Source: Streptomyces finlayi (lineage in GTDB: Bacteria > Actinomycetota > Actinomycetes > Streptomycetales > Streptomycetaceae). From it: a DNA stretch of 64,000 nt. Numbering within the stretch: position 1 is the first letter of the stretch; the number at the start of each line of letters is the position of its first letter. Both the position numbers and the translations under genes were made by a program. The DNA lies in assembly GCF_014216315.1 (NCBI RefSeq), contig NZ_CP045702.1:5518001-5582000 (forward strand). Direction: 5' to 3'. Under the pieces are notes generated by a model. It worked only from the letters and a program-made list of their open reading frames with translations. It searched no databases and had not been told where the DNA came from. Positions 32,270-41,878 of the stretch are shown here, piece by piece.

Positions 32270-34180
32270 GTGGCAGGCAGGATCAATGACGACGACGTGA
32301 AGGCGGTCCGGGACGCGGTCCCGATCGACGCCGTCGTTTCCGAGTACCTCCAGCTGCGCAACGCGGGCGGCGGAAACCTCAAAGGACTCTGCCCCTTCCA
32401 CGACGAGAAGTCCCCCTCCTTCCAGGTCAGCCCCAGCAAGGGGCTCTTCCACTGCTTCGGCTGCCAGGAGGGCGGCGACACGATCGCCTTCGTGATGAAG
32501 ATCGATCACCTCACGTTCTCCGAGACGGTCGAGCGCCTCGCCGCGAAGGCGGGCATCACCCTGCGGTACGAGGAGGGCGGCTACAACCCCTCCCACCAGC
32601 GCGGCGAACGCATCCGGCTGGTCGAGGCGCACAAGGCCGCCGCCCAGTTCTACACGGAGCAGCTCGACAGCCCCGAGGCCGAGATCGGCCGGAAGTTCCT
32701 CGCGGGACGCGGCTTCGACCAGGCGGCCGCCGCGCACTTCGGTGTCGGCTACAGCCCCGTCGGCTGGGACCACCTCACCCGCTATCTGCGCGGCCAGGGG
32801 TTCAGCGACAAGGAGCTGATCGCCTCCGGCCTCTCCCAGGACGGCCGCCGCGGCCCCATCGACCGCTTCCGCGGCCGCCTGATGTGGCCGATCAGCGACA
32901 CCTCCGGAGAGATCGTCGGCTTCGGTGCGCGCAAGCTGCGCGACGACGACAACGGACCGAAGTACCTCAACACCCCGGAAACGTCGATCTACAAGAAGTC
33001 CCAGGTGCTGTACGGGATCGACCTGGCCAAGAAGGACATCGCCAAGGCCAGCCGCGCCGTCGTCGTCGAGGGCTACACCGACGTCATGGCCTGCCACCTC
33101 GCCGGGATCACCACCGCCATCGCCACCTGCGGCACGGCCTTCGGCAACGACCACATCAAGATCCTGCGCCGTCTCCTGATGGACAACGGCAGCGCCCGCG
33201 TGATCTTCACCTTCGACGGTGACGCGGCGGGCCAGAAGGCCGCGCTGCGTGCCTTCGAGGACGATCAGAAGTTCGCCGCCGAGACCTATATCGCGATCGC
33301 CCCGGACAACATGGATCCGTGCGATCTGCGCCTGGCCAAGGGTGACGACGCCGTCCGTGACCTGGTCGAACCCCGTACCCCGCTCTTCGAGTTCGCTTTG
33401 CGGCAGATCGTCGCCCGCTACGACCTGGAGACCCCGGCGGGCCGCGCCGCCGCGCTCGACGAGGCGGCGCAGGTCGTGGCGAAGATCAAGACGAGCAGTG
33501 TGCAGCGGGAGGTCGCCGTCCAGCTCGCGGGCTTCATCGGCATCCTCGACCAGGAGTTCGTGGTCCGCCGCGTCGCCCGGCTCGCCCAGTGGGCCCGCAA
33601 CCGGGGCGACCGGGGTCCCGACCGGGGCCCGTCCCGGAACGGCGCCGAGCGCTCCGGGACGACCTCCGCCGCCCCGGCCGGCATCTCGGGTCCCGCGCTC
33701 AACCTCCGCAGCCCCGCCCACCGCACCGAGCGCGAACTGCTCAAGCTCGCCCTCCAGAAGCCCGCCCTGGTGTCCCCGGCCTTCGACGCCTACGGGGCCG
33801 ACGAGTTCACCGCCCCGCCGTACGCGGCGGTGCGCCAGTGCATCGCGGAGGCGGGCGGAGCCGAGCAGGGCATGGCCGAGACCCGCGAATACCTGGTCAA
33901 CGTGCTGGGCGCGGCCCCGGACGACACCGTGCGCAACCTCGTCACCGAGCTTGCCGTCGAGGTCTTCCACGGCAAGTCGATCGACGAGACGTACGCGGGC
34001 ATGCAGCTCGTCCAGGTCCGGGTGCGCGCCGTCGACCGCCGTATCGACGATGTGCAGGGCAGTCTCGCCCGCCTCGGCAGCAATGTGGCCCCCGAGCACC
34101 TCGCGGCCGCGCAGAACGAGGTCTGGGTCCTCCAGCAGTACGCACAGTCCCTCCGCAGCAAGGGCGCCGACGCGCTCTGA
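32270..34180 (+). CDS. dnaG: DNA primase
   Basis: A 636-residue replication primase. The N-terminal zinc ribbon is CPFHDEKSPSF with HCFGCQEGG (residues about 41-66), followed by the TOPRIM catalytic core (VVVEGYTDVMACHLAG, then FTFDGDAAGQKAA) and a C-terminal DnaB-interaction region. It lays down RNA primers at the fork. The GTG start gives the conserved MAGRINDDDVKAVRD N-terminus. The neighbourhood dgt-dnaG-sigma factor is typical for the genus. Confidence 0.97.
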   Translation: MAGRINDDDVKAVRDAVPIDAVVSEYLQLRNAGGGNLKGLCPFHDEKSPSFQVSPSKGLFHCFGCQEGGDTIAFVMKIDHLTFSETVERLAAKAGITLRYEEGGYNPSHQRGERIRLVEAHKAAAQFYTEQLDSPEAEIGRKFLAGRGFDQAAAAHFGVGYSPVGWDHLTRYLRGQGFSDKELIASGLSQDGRRGPIDRFRGRLMWPISDTSGEIVGFGARKLRDDDNGPKYLNTPETSIYKKSQVLYGIDLAKKDIAKASRAVVVEGYTDVMACHLAGITTAIATCGTAFGNDHIKILRRLLMDNGSARVIFTFDGDAAGQKAALRAFEDDQKFAAETYIAIAPDNMDPCDLRLAKGDDAVRDLVEPRTPLFEFALRQIVARYDLETPAGRAAALDEAAQVVAKIKTSSVQREVAVQLAGFIGILDQEFVVRRVARLAQWARNRGDRGPDRGPSRNGAERSGTTSAAPAGISGPALNLRSPAHRTERELLKLALQKPALVSPAFDAYGADEFTAPPYAAVRQCIAEAGGAEQGMAETREYLVNVLGAAPDDTVRNLVTELAVEVFHGKSIDETYAGMQLVQVRVRAVDRRIDDVQGSLARLGSNVAPEHLAAAQNEVWVLQQYAQSLRSKGADAL

Positions 34181-34401
34181 CGCGCCCGCCCGACACCGTG
34201 CGGCTGTGCGCTCCACCCCCGGGACCGTAACCCTCCGGTCACGCCCCGGACTCAGAAAGTCACCGCACGCCCCTCGTGGCGGCGATGTGTCATACCCCAC
34301 ACTGGGTGGCGGTGCCTGAGTCATCGGAGCGCGGTCGGTTCACCGAGGGCGGACCCACACCCGCCGCGGTCCGGCAGCGCGATCACCTGGAGGTCGCCCC
34401 C

Positions 34402-35493
34402 GTGCAGACCCGGACCGTGACGAGCCCGACCGAGCATGTCCCGGCGATCCCCGCGCAGAACCTGGCCGTGCGCCATCCGGAGGCCACAGCGGCCCCACCC
34501 GGGGAGGCGACGGACGCGGTGATGGAAGAAGAGCCGGAGCTGCCCGAGCCCCCGGAACGGCGGAGCCGCCCGGACACCGGCGGCACCTCGTCCGACCTCT
34601 TCCGCCAGTACCTGCGGGAGATCGGCAGGGTTCCGCTGCTCACCGCCGCCGAGGAGGTGGACCTCGCCCGCCGCGTCGAAGCGGGGCTCTTCGCGGAGGA
34701 ACGGCTCGCCCGCACCCCCGACCCGGACTCCCGGCTCGCCGTCGACCTGGACCGGCTCGTGGTCATGGGGCGGATGGCGAAGCGCCGGCTCATCGAGGCC
34801 AACCTCCGCCTGGTCGTCTCCGTCGCCAAGCGGTACGTGGGCCGGGGGCTGACGATGCTCGATCTCGTCCAGGAGGGGAACCTCGGACTGATCAGGGCCG
34901 TCGAGAAGTTCGACTACGCCCGGGGCTACAAGTTCTCCACGTACGCGACCTGGTGGATACGCCAGGCCATGTCACGCGCGCTGGCCGACCAGGCCCGGAC
35001 CATACGGGTCCCGGTCCACGTCGTCGAACTGATCAACCGGGTCGTACGGGTCCAGCGCCGCCTGCTCCAGGAGCGGGGCTACGAGCCGACGTTCGAAGAG
35101 GTCGCCGCCCAGCTCGACCTGACACCGGAACGGGTCGGCGAGGTACTGCGCCTCGCCCAGGAACCCGTCTCGCTGCACGCCCCCGTCGGCGAGGAGGACG
35201 ACGTCTCCTTCGGCGACCTCATCGAGGACGGCGACGCCGCGTCCCCCGTGGAGTCCGCCGCGTTCCTGCTGCTGCGCGAACACCTGGAGGCGGTGCTCTC
35301 CACGCTCGGGGAGCGGGAGCGCAAGGTGGTCCAATTGCGTTACGGGCTGGCCGACGGGCGGCCCCGCACGCTCGAAGAGATAGGAAAGATCTTCGGCGTG
35401 ACGCGCGAACGCATCCGCCAGATCGAGTCCAAGACCCTCAGCAAGCTGCGGGACCACGTCTTCGCGGACCAGCTGCGCGGCTATCTGGACTGA
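34402..35493 (+). CDS. hrdA: Group 2 principal-like RNA polymerase sigma factor HrdA
   Basis: A 363-residue sigma-70 protein. Region 1.2 is LFRQYLREIGRVPLLTAAEEV, regions 2.1-2.4 run RLIEANLRLVVSVAKRYVG through YKFSTYATWWIRQA, region 3 follows, and region 4.2 ends GVTRERIRQIESKTLSKLR. The long region 1.1 of HrdB is absent, so it is a non-essential paralogue. Location after dnaG matches hrdA of S. coelicolor (from memory). The GTG at 34402 is preferred because GGAGG lies 8 bases upstream; a GTG at 34312 would add 30 residues with a poorer site. The stop is 16 bp before MITE-like element B. Confidence 0.88.
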   Translation: MQTRTVTSPTEHVPAIPAQNLAVRHPEATAAPPGEATDAVMEEEPELPEPPERRSRPDTGGTSSDLFRQYLREIGRVPLLTAAEEVDLARRVEAGLFAEERLARTPDPDSRLAVDLDRLVVMGRMAKRRLIEANLRLVVSVAKRYVGRGLTMLDLVQEGNLGLIRAVEKFDYARGYKFSTYATWWIRQAMSRALADQARTIRVPVHVVELINRVVRVQRRLLQERGYEPTFEEVAAQLDLTPERVGEVLRLAQEPVSLHAPVGEEDDVSFGDLIEDGDAASPVESAAFLLLREHLEAVLSTLGERERKVVQLRYGLADGRPRTLEEIGKIFGVTRERIRQIESKTLSKLRDHVFADQLRGYLD

Positions 35494-35508
35494 AGGCCGC
35501 CCGCCGCC

Positions 35509-35680
35509 AGGGCCTTTCGTTTGGATCATGCCGGGCTCGCGGAGGCCGGCACCCGCATCTGCGGCGTTGTCGTCAATCACCAACGCTCCGCGTTGCCTCA
35601 ACCCTCCGCCTTGCAGCTGCACGCACCGGCCCCCGCTCCCTGATCTGGCCTGATCCGGCCTGATCCAAACGAAAGTCCCT
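35509..35680. repeat. MITE-like element B with 20-bp terminal inverted repeats
   Basis: The ends at 35509-35528 (AGGGCCTTTCGTTTGGATCA) and 35661-35680 match as an inverted repeat at 19 of 20 positions. No gene is inside. The core at 35566-35639 aligns gaplessly with element A. It separates convergent hrdA and the ABC exporter gene, and its right end supplies the TAG stop of the latter. A CTAG lies at the right edge; the left edge reads CCAG. Confidence 0.8.
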
Positions 35681-37613
35681 AGTCGACCTCGGCGAGCGCC
35701 TGGGCGAACTGTGCCGCGTACAACCGGGCGTAGGCGCCCTTGGCCGCCAGCAGCCCGTCGTGGGTGCCCTGTTCCACGATCGAGCCGTCCTCCATCACCA
35801 GGATCACATCGGCGTCCCGGATCGTGGAGAGCCGGTGTGCGATCACGAAGCTGGTCCTGCCGTGCGCCAGGCGCGCCATCGCCTTCTGGATCAGCACCTC
35901 GGTACGGGTGTCCACCGAGCTGGTCGCCTCGTCGAGCACCAGGATCACCGGATCGGACAGGAACGCCCGCGCGATGGTGATGAGCTGCTTCTCGCCGGCG
36001 CTGACTCCGGAGCCCTCGTCGTCGATCACCGTGTCGTAACCGTCCGGCAGGGTGCGGACGAAGCGGTCGGCGTGGGCCGCCTTGGCCGCCTCCTCGATCT
36101 CTGCCCGGCTGACCTCGCGCGAAGCGCCGTACGCGATGTTGTCCGCGATCGATCCGCCGAACAGCCAGGTGTCCTGGAGGACCATGCCTATCTGGGACCG
36201 CAGTTCGTCCCGGGACATCGTCGACACGTCGGTGCCGTCCAGGACGATCCGGCCGCCCGTCACCTCGTAGAACCGCATCAGGAGGTTGACCAGCGTCGTC
36301 TTGCCTGCCCCGGTCGGGCCGACGATCGCGACGGTGTGGCCCGGCTCCACGCTCAGCGACAGGTCTTCGATGAGCGGCTTGTCGGGGTCGTAGCGGAAGG
36401 AGACCTTCTCCAGCGAGACACTGCCCAGCGGCTTGCCGGGACGCTCCCGCACCTCGGGGTCCGGGTCCGGGGCCTGCTCGTCGGCGTCCAGCAGCTCGAA
36501 GACCCGCTCGGCGGACGCGACACCCGACTGCACCAGGTTCGCCATCGAGGCGACCTGGGTCAGCGGCATCGAGAACTGCCGCGAGTACTGGATGAACGCC
36601 TGCACATCACCGATGGACAGCGCGCCCGATGCGACCCTCAGTCCACCCACGACCGCGACCAGCACGTAGTTCAGGTTCGACACGAACATCATCAGCGGCT
36701 GCATGATCCCGCTGTTGAACTGGGCCTTGAAGCCGGCCTCGTACAGCGCGTCGTTCTGCTCGGCGAAGTCCCGCGCGGACTCCTCCTGCCGGCCGAAGAC
36801 CTTCACCAGGTTGTGGCCGGTGTACATCTCCTCGATGTGGGCGTTGAGCCGGCCCGTCACCTTCCACTGCTGCACGAACTGCGGCTGCGAACGCTTGCCC
36901 ACCCGCGCGGCGACGAACACCGACACCGGGATCGTCACCAGGGCGACCAGCGCCAGCAGCGGCGAGATCCAGAACATCATGATCAGTACGCCGATGATGG
37001 TCAGCAGGGAGTTGATGAGCTGCCCCATCGTCTGCTGCATCGTCTGCGAGATGTTGTCGATGTCGTTCGTCGCACGGCTCAGGACCTCGCCGCGCTTCTG
37101 CCGGTCGAAGTACGACAGCGGCAGCCGGGCGAGCTTCGTCTGAAGGTCCTCGCGCAGCTGGAAGACGATCCGGTTGATCACCCGGATCGACAGCCGCGTG
37201 GACACGAGCATCAGCAGTCCGGCGACCAGATAGACGACCAGCGCCACGAGCAGGACGTTGCCCACCGCGCCGAAGTCGATGCCCTCACCAGGGGTGAAGT
37301 CCACGATGGAGAGCATGTCGGCGAGACCGCCGCTGCCCTTCTCCCGCAGGTCCTCGATGGCCTGCGCCTTCGTGGTCCCCTCCGGCATCTCCCGGCCGAC
37401 GACCCCCGCGAAGATCAGGTCGGTCGCCTTGCCCAGGATCTTCGGGCCGACCACCGAGAGACCCACGCTCAGCGCCACCGCGACGAGCATCGCGTACAGC
37501 GAGGACTTCTCCTGGCTGAATCTCTTGAGCAGCCGCTTCCCCGACCCCTTGAAGTCCATGGACCGCTCGGTCGGAGCGCCGCCCGCCATCATGCGTCCGC
37601 CAGGCCCGGCCAT
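35679..37613 (-). CDS. ABC exporter half-transporter (ATP-binding/permease), second subunit
   Basis: A 644-residue type IV ABC exporter subunit with an N-terminal six-helix membrane domain and a C-terminal ATPase. The ATPase shows Walker A VGPTGAGKTTL, the signature VSAGEKQL, Walker B PVILVLDEATS and the H-loop IAHRLS. The signature is a degenerate variant of LSGGQ, as seen in heterodimeric exporters. The ATG overlaps the partner's TAA (TAATG). The TAG stop is provided by MITE-like element B. The substrate is unknown; peptides, lipids or drugs are typical. Confidence 0.92.
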   Translation of the reverse strand: MAGPGGRMMAGGAPTERSMDFKGSGKRLLKRFSQEKSSLYAMLVAVALSVGLSVVGPKILGKATDLIFAGVVGREMPEGTTKAQAIEDLREKGSGGLADMLSIVDFTPGEGIDFGAVGNVLLVALVVYLVAGLLMLVSTRLSIRVINRIVFQLREDLQTKLARLPLSYFDRQKRGEVLSRATNDIDNISQTMQQTMGQLINSLLTIIGVLIMMFWISPLLALVALVTIPVSVFVAARVGKRSQPQFVQQWKVTGRLNAHIEEMYTGHNLVKVFGRQEESARDFAEQNDALYEAGFKAQFNSGIMQPLMMFVSNLNYVLVAVVGGLRVASGALSIGDVQAFIQYSRQFSMPLTQVASMANLVQSGVASAERVFELLDADEQAPDPDPEVRERPGKPLGSVSLEKVSFRYDPDKPLIEDLSLSVEPGHTVAIVGPTGAGKTTLVNLLMRFYEVTGGRIVLDGTDVSTMSRDELRSQIGMVLQDTWLFGGSIADNIAYGASREVSRAEIEEAAKAAHADRFVRTLPDGYDTVIDDEGSGVSAGEKQLITIARAFLSDPVILVLDEATSSVDTRTEVLIQKAMARLAHGRTSFVIAHRLSTIRDADVILVMEDGSIVEQGTHDGLLAAKGAYARLYAAQFAQALAEVD

Positions 37614-39346
37614 TACGCGGCCTCCGCTTCCGTCAGCTGGGAGAGCACGATCTCCCGGTACGTTTCATTGCCGTCCATCAGCTCGTGATGGGTGCCGGTC
37701 CCGACGACCCGGCCCTCGTCCAGCACGAGAATCCGGTCGGCGTCACGGATGGTCGACACCCGCTGCGCCACGATCAGCACCGTCGCCCCGGCCGTCTCCC
37801 GCGCGAGAGCCCCGCGCAGCGCGGCGTCCGTCGCGTAGTCCAGTGCCGAGAACGAGTCGTCGAAGAGATAGATCTCCGGCCGCTGCACGAGCGTCCTGGC
37901 GATCGACAGACGCTGCCGCTGGCCACCGGAGACGTTCGTGCCGCCCTGCGCGATCGGCGCGTTCAGCCCGTTCTCCAGCCCCTCCACGAACTGTCTGGCC
38001 TGCGCGACCTCCAGCGCGTGCCACAGTTCCTCGTCGGTCGCGTCCGGGTTCCCGTACCGCAGGTTCGTCGCGACCGTCCCGGAGAACAGATACGGCTTCT
38101 GCGGCACCAGGCTCACGGTCTTCGCCAGCAGGACCGGGTCCAGCGTCCGTACGTCCACGCCGTCGACCAGCACCTCGCCGCCCGTCGCGTCGAACAGCCG
38201 CGGCACGAGACCGAGCAGCGTCGACTTCCCGCTGCCCGTCGAACCGATGATCGCGGTCGTCTCACCGGGCCGCGCCACCAGATCCACCGCCCGCAGTACG
38301 GGCTCCTCGGCGCCCGGGTAGCGGAACTCCGCCCCACGCACCTCCAGATGGCCGTGGCGGCTCAGCTCGGTGACCGGGGCGAGCGGCGGCACCACGCTCG
38401 AGTCGGTCTCCAGGACCTCCTGGATGCGCTCGGCGCAGACCTCGGCGCGCGGCACCATCATGAACATGAAGGTGGCCATCATCACCGCCATCACGATCTG
38501 CATCAGATACGCGAGGAACGCGGTCAGCGCGCCGATCTGCATCCCACCGCTGTCGATGCGGTGCGCACCGAACCAGACGACGGCGATGGACGACACGTTC
38601 ACCACGGTCATCACGGTCGGGAACATCAGCGCCATCAGCCGGCCCGTGGACAGGGACACGTCCGTGAGGTCGGTGTTGGCCCCGCGGAAACGCTCCTCCT
38701 CGTACGCGTCCCGGACGAAGGCGCGGATGACCCGGTTGCCGGTGATCTGCTCGCGCAGCACCCGGTTCACCGTGTCGAGCCGCTCCTGCATCGTGCGGAA
38801 CAGCGGGCGCATCTTCTTCACGATGAGGCTCACCGAGATCCCGAGGACCGGGACCACGGCAAGCAGCACGGCGGAGAGCGGCACGTCCTGCCCGAGCGCC
38901 ATGATGATGCCGCCGATACACATGATCGGCGCCGAGACCATCAGGGTGAAGGCCATGAGGACCAGCATCTGGACCTGCTGCACGTCATTGGTCGTACGGG
39001 TGATCAGGGAGGGCGCGCCGAAGCGGCCGAGTTCACGCGCGGAGAAGGACTGCACCCGGTCGAAGACCGAGGCCCGGACATCGCGGCCGAGTGCGGACGC
39101 GGTCCGCGCCCCGTAGTAGACCGCCCCGATGTTGCACACCACCTGGATGACGCTCACGGCGATCATGAGGCCGCCGAACTCCAGGATGTAGCCCGTGTCC
39201 CCCTTCACGACACCGTTGTCAATGATGTCCGCGTTGAGGCTGGGCAGATAGAGGCTGGCGCAGGTCTGCAGCAGCTGGAGGAAGACCAGCAGCGCGATGG
39301 GTTTCCGGTACGGACCGAGATAGGTCCGCAGAATTTTTATGAGCAC
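37613..39346 (-). CDS. ABC exporter half-transporter (ATP-binding/permease), first subunit
   Basis: A 577-residue partner of the following ABC subunit. It has six predicted membrane helices, Walker A IGSTGSGKSTL, the canonical signature NVSGGQRQRL and Walker B PEIYLFDDSFSALD. The Asp-Asp instead of Asp-Glu after Walker B suggests a weakened hydrolytic site, matching heterodimeric exporters with one degenerate site. It lies upstream of, and is coupled to, the second subunit by TAATG. Confidence 0.92.
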   Translation of the reverse strand: MLIKILRTYLGPYRKPIALLVFLQLLQTCASLYLPSLNADIIDNGVVKGDTGYILEFGGLMIAVSVIQVVCNIGAVYYGARTASALGRDVRASVFDRVQSFSARELGRFGAPSLITRTTNDVQQVQMLVLMAFTLMVSAPIMCIGGIIMALGQDVPLSAVLLAVVPVLGISVSLIVKKMRPLFRTMQERLDTVNRVLREQITGNRVIRAFVRDAYEEERFRGANTDLTDVSLSTGRLMALMFPTVMTVVNVSSIAVVWFGAHRIDSGGMQIGALTAFLAYLMQIVMAVMMATFMFMMVPRAEVCAERIQEVLETDSSVVPPLAPVTELSRHGHLEVRGAEFRYPGAEEPVLRAVDLVARPGETTAIIGSTGSGKSTLLGLVPRLFDATGGEVLVDGVDVRTLDPVLLAKTVSLVPQKPYLFSGTVATNLRYGNPDATDEELWHALEVAQARQFVEGLENGLNAPIAQGGTNVSGGQRQRLSIARTLVQRPEIYLFDDSFSALDYATDAALRGALARETAGATVLIVAQRVSTIRDADRILVLDEGRVVGTGTHHELMDGNETYREIVLSQLTEAEAA

Positions 39347-39414
39347 GCGTGTCTCTCGGAGTCGGCGTTGGGCAGAGGCCGACCCATTTTCCGGTACTCC
39401 ACCCCGCGACCGCG

Positions 39415-39455
39415 AACGCTTTTCCTCAAGCCCCGGTCAAATCCCGGAAAGCGTT
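39415..39455. repeat. Inverted repeat between kinase and ABC exporter genes
   Basis: AACGCTTT (39415-39422) is mirrored by AAAGCGTT (39448-39455), with a second nested pair CCTCAA/TTGAGG. It sits in the gap after the kinase gene and before the ABC operon, so it could be a terminator or an operator. Confidence 0.4.
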
Positions 39456-39472
39456 GAGGACTTGGCTCCTTC

Positions 39473-40918
39473 TCAGGCGGGACCGCCGAAGGCTCCGGGG
39501 TGGATCTGGTCCCGTGTGGCCTCGTACTGCTGGCGCACGGCCCGCCCGACGGACAGTTCCTCGCCCGGCTCCAGCACCTGGGCCGAGGCTCCCTGCCAGG
39601 CCGGGGGGGTACGCGGGTCGAGCGTGCCCTGCGAGACCCCGAGCGCCCAGGCCGCCTGCCGGGCCGCACCCAGCGCCGCGTACTCGGCGGGCTGCGGCAC
39701 GACGACCTGTGTACCGAAGACCGCGGGCGCCAGCGCCTGCACCGCGGGCAGCTCGGCGGCGGCCCCCAGCAGGAACACCCGTCGAACCTCGACCCCGCGG
39801 CGGCGCAGCACGTCGAGCGCGTCGGCCAGCGAGCAGAGCATCCCCTCGAACGCCGCCCGCGCCAGGTGCTCCGGCTTCATCGACTCACGGCGCAGCCCGC
39901 ACAGGGTGCCCGCGGTGTGCGGCAGCTGCGGCGTGCGCTCGCCCTCCAGATACGGCAGGAGTACGAGCCCGGAGGCGCCCGGCGTCGACTTCAGCGCCAG
40001 TTCGGACAGCTCTTCGAGCCCCTCGACCCCCAGCATCTCGGCGGTGCCGCGCAGGGCACGCACGGCGTTGGAGGTGTGGACGACCGGCAGGTGCATCCCG
40101 GTGGCGTCGGCGAACGAGGTGATCATCCCGGTCGGATCGGCCAGTGCCTCGTGGTGCACGGCCATCACGGAACCGGAGGCCCCCAGCGACACCACGGCGT
40201 CGCCGACGCAGACCCCGAGTCCGAAGGCGGCGGCCATCGTCTCGCCCGTACCCGCGGAGATCAGCAGCCCCTCGGGCGTGGTTCCGGCGGACTCGGAGGG
40301 GCCGAGCACCTCGGGCAGCGAGGCCTGGCGGCCGAGCGCGAGCTCGACGAGATCGGGACGGTAGGAGCCGGAACCCGCGGACCAGTACCCCGTACCGGAG
40401 GCGGCGCCCCGGTCGGTGGTGCGCCGGGCGGGCCGGCCGAGCAGCTGCCACACCAGCCAGTCGTGCGGCTGCATGACGGCGGCGACGCGCTGGGCGTTCT
40501 CCGGCTCGGTCCGCGCCAGCCAGCGCAGCTTCGCCACCGGCTGCGCGGCCTGCGGCACGGCACCGACCGCCTCGGCCCACGGCTGACGCCCGCCGAGGCC
40601 GTCGATCAGATCGGCGGCGGAGACCTGCGCCCGCCGGTCGTTGCCGAGCAGCGCGGGGCGTACGAGATTGCCCTGGTGGTCCAGGGGGAGGAGGCCGTGC
40701 TGCTGGGCGGAGACCCCGATGGCCTGCACGCCTTCGAGCAGCCCGCCGGAGGCCGCCTCGCCGAGCGAGAGCAGCCATACCTGCGGATCGACCTCGGTGG
40801 CCTTCGCCTCGACGGGGTGTGCGGCGTATCCCTGCCGCAGCACCGCGCCCGTGTCCGTGTCACAGACGACGATGTGAGTGAAGGCGGAAGAACTGTCCAA
40901 GCCGGCGACTATGCCCAT
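39473..40918 (-). CDS. FGGY-family carbohydrate kinase (xylulokinase-like)
   Basis: A 481-residue ASKHA-fold sugar kinase. The phosphate-1 motif is GIVAGLDSSSAFT at the N-terminus, and further segments are GVSAQQHGLLPLD, the phosphate-2 region VSLGASGSVMAV, and the C-terminal adenosine segment FLLGAAAELPAVQALAPAVFG. D-xylulose is the likely substrate by family resemblance; related pentitols are possible. No sugar transporter or isomerase is adjacent. Confidence 0.85.
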   Translation of the reverse strand: MGIVAGLDSSSAFTHIVVCDTDTGAVLRQGYAAHPVEAKATEVDPQVWLLSLGEAASGGLLEGVQAIGVSAQQHGLLPLDHQGNLVRPALLGNDRRAQVSAADLIDGLGGRQPWAEAVGAVPQAAQPVAKLRWLARTEPENAQRVAAVMQPHDWLVWQLLGRPARRTTDRGAASGTGYWSAGSGSYRPDLVELALGRQASLPEVLGPSESAGTTPEGLLISAGTGETMAAAFGLGVCVGDAVVSLGASGSVMAVHHEALADPTGMITSFADATGMHLPVVHTSNAVRALRGTAEMLGVEGLEELSELALKSTPGASGLVLLPYLEGERTPQLPHTAGTLCGLRRESMKPEHLARAAFEGMLCSLADALDVLRRRGVEVRRVFLLGAAAELPAVQALAPAVFGTQVVVPQPAEYAALGAARQAAWALGVSQGTLDPRTPPAWQGASAQVLEPGEELSVGRAVRQQYEATRDQIHPGAFGGPA

Positions 40919-40997
40919 ACACAGGATTCTGCCGCACCGGCGGAGGTTTCCCGCACCGGACGTCCTCGGACGCCCGGCGCGGGCACCGTCGGTCGCC

Positions 40998-41312
40998 CTA
41001 GGTGTTGGTCGTACCCCAGTCGTCGCCGCCGTTGTGCGCGCTGCGGTCCCGCAGCGAGCGCATCCGGTCGGCCACCGAAGCGGGGACCCGGTCGCCGACG
41101 GTGTCGCCGACCTTTTCGCTCACCGAGTGATACGCCTTGCCGGCGAACTCCCGGCCGCCCTGGGCTGCCGACTCCGCGGCGTTCCGGACGGCGGGATTCC
41201 GGGCAAGCTGCTGCGCGGACCTCTTCAGTTGCTCGTACCGCTCGCGCCCGGCCCGCGTGCCGAGCACGTAACCGAGGGCCAGTCCGGCGATGAATGTGAG
41301 CCGGTACCGCAT
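40998..41312 (-). CDS. YtxH-domain small membrane-associated protein
   Basis: A 104-residue protein starting MRYRLTFIAGLALGYVLGTRAGRERYEQL, which is a single N-terminal membrane helix with glycines followed by a basic, helix-rich tail. This is typical of YtxH-like stress proteins. The ATG at 41312 is favoured by AAGGAAGGG 8 bases upstream over the GTG at 41321. The function is not known. Confidence 0.8.
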   Translation of the reverse strand: MRYRLTFIAGLALGYVLGTRAGRERYEQLKRSAQQLARNPAVRNAAESAAQGGREFAGKAYHSVSEKVGDTVGDRVPASVADRMRSLRDRSAHNGGDDWGTTNT

Positions 41313-41494
41313 GGCTGCCACCCTTCCTTCACTCCGTGCGACGTGTGCTTGCCCGCCTACCCGTGGGCACCGAGATCACCCCGGGCGCAACCGATTGGCG
41401 GAGCACCCCCCTGCTTGCGCTAATGTATGTGTCGCAGCGAACGCGCGCCGCCCGGCAGCCGCCAGGCAGGTACGATTTCGAGGCAACGCCACAA

Positions 41495-41567
41495 TCCCCT
41501 GTAGCTCAATTGGCAGAGCAGCCGGCTGTTAACCGGCAGGTTACTGGTTCGAGTCCAGTCGGGGGAG
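41495..41567 (+). tRNA. tRNA-Asn (GTT)
   Basis: A 73-nt cloverleaf with acceptor TCCCCTG/CGGGGGA, anticodon loop CTGTTAAC giving GTT, and T-loop TTCGAGT. CCA is not encoded. Confidence 0.95.
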
Positions 41568-41572
41568 CGCGA

Positions 41573-41645
41573 TCCTCTGTAGCTCAATTGGCAGAGCAGC
41601 CGGCTGTTAACCGGCAGGTTACTGGTTCGAGTCCAGTCGGAGGAG
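41573..41645 (+). tRNA. tRNA-Asn (GTT), second copy
   Basis: Identical to the first copy except for a compensatory change in the acceptor stem (TCCTCTG/CGGAGGA, a C4-G69 pair becoming T4-A69). It begins six bases after the first copy. Confidence 0.95.
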
Positions 41646-41657
41646 CAAACAGGAAGA

Positions 41658-41678
41658 GGACCCCTCGGGGTCCTTTTT
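41658..41678 (+). terminator. Rho-independent terminator of the tRNA-Asn pair
   Basis: GGACCCC/GGGGTCC hairpin followed by TTTTT, 13 bp after the second tRNA-Asn gene. Confidence 0.85.
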
Positions 41679-41878
41679 CATGTGCCCGGCCCGTCCGCCC
41701 GCACCTCTCCGCAGACTCCGGCGGTGACTCATTCGTGGGTACTTCGCGGCGGCCGGAACCGGGCAGGCGGCAGCGCGGTCCTCATGGTCATGCGAAGCGG
41801 GGCATCCGAAGCGAGAGATCGTATGACCGGCTATGCTGCGGCAGACGGCGCGCACACGTGTACGCGCCACGCCGAAAC

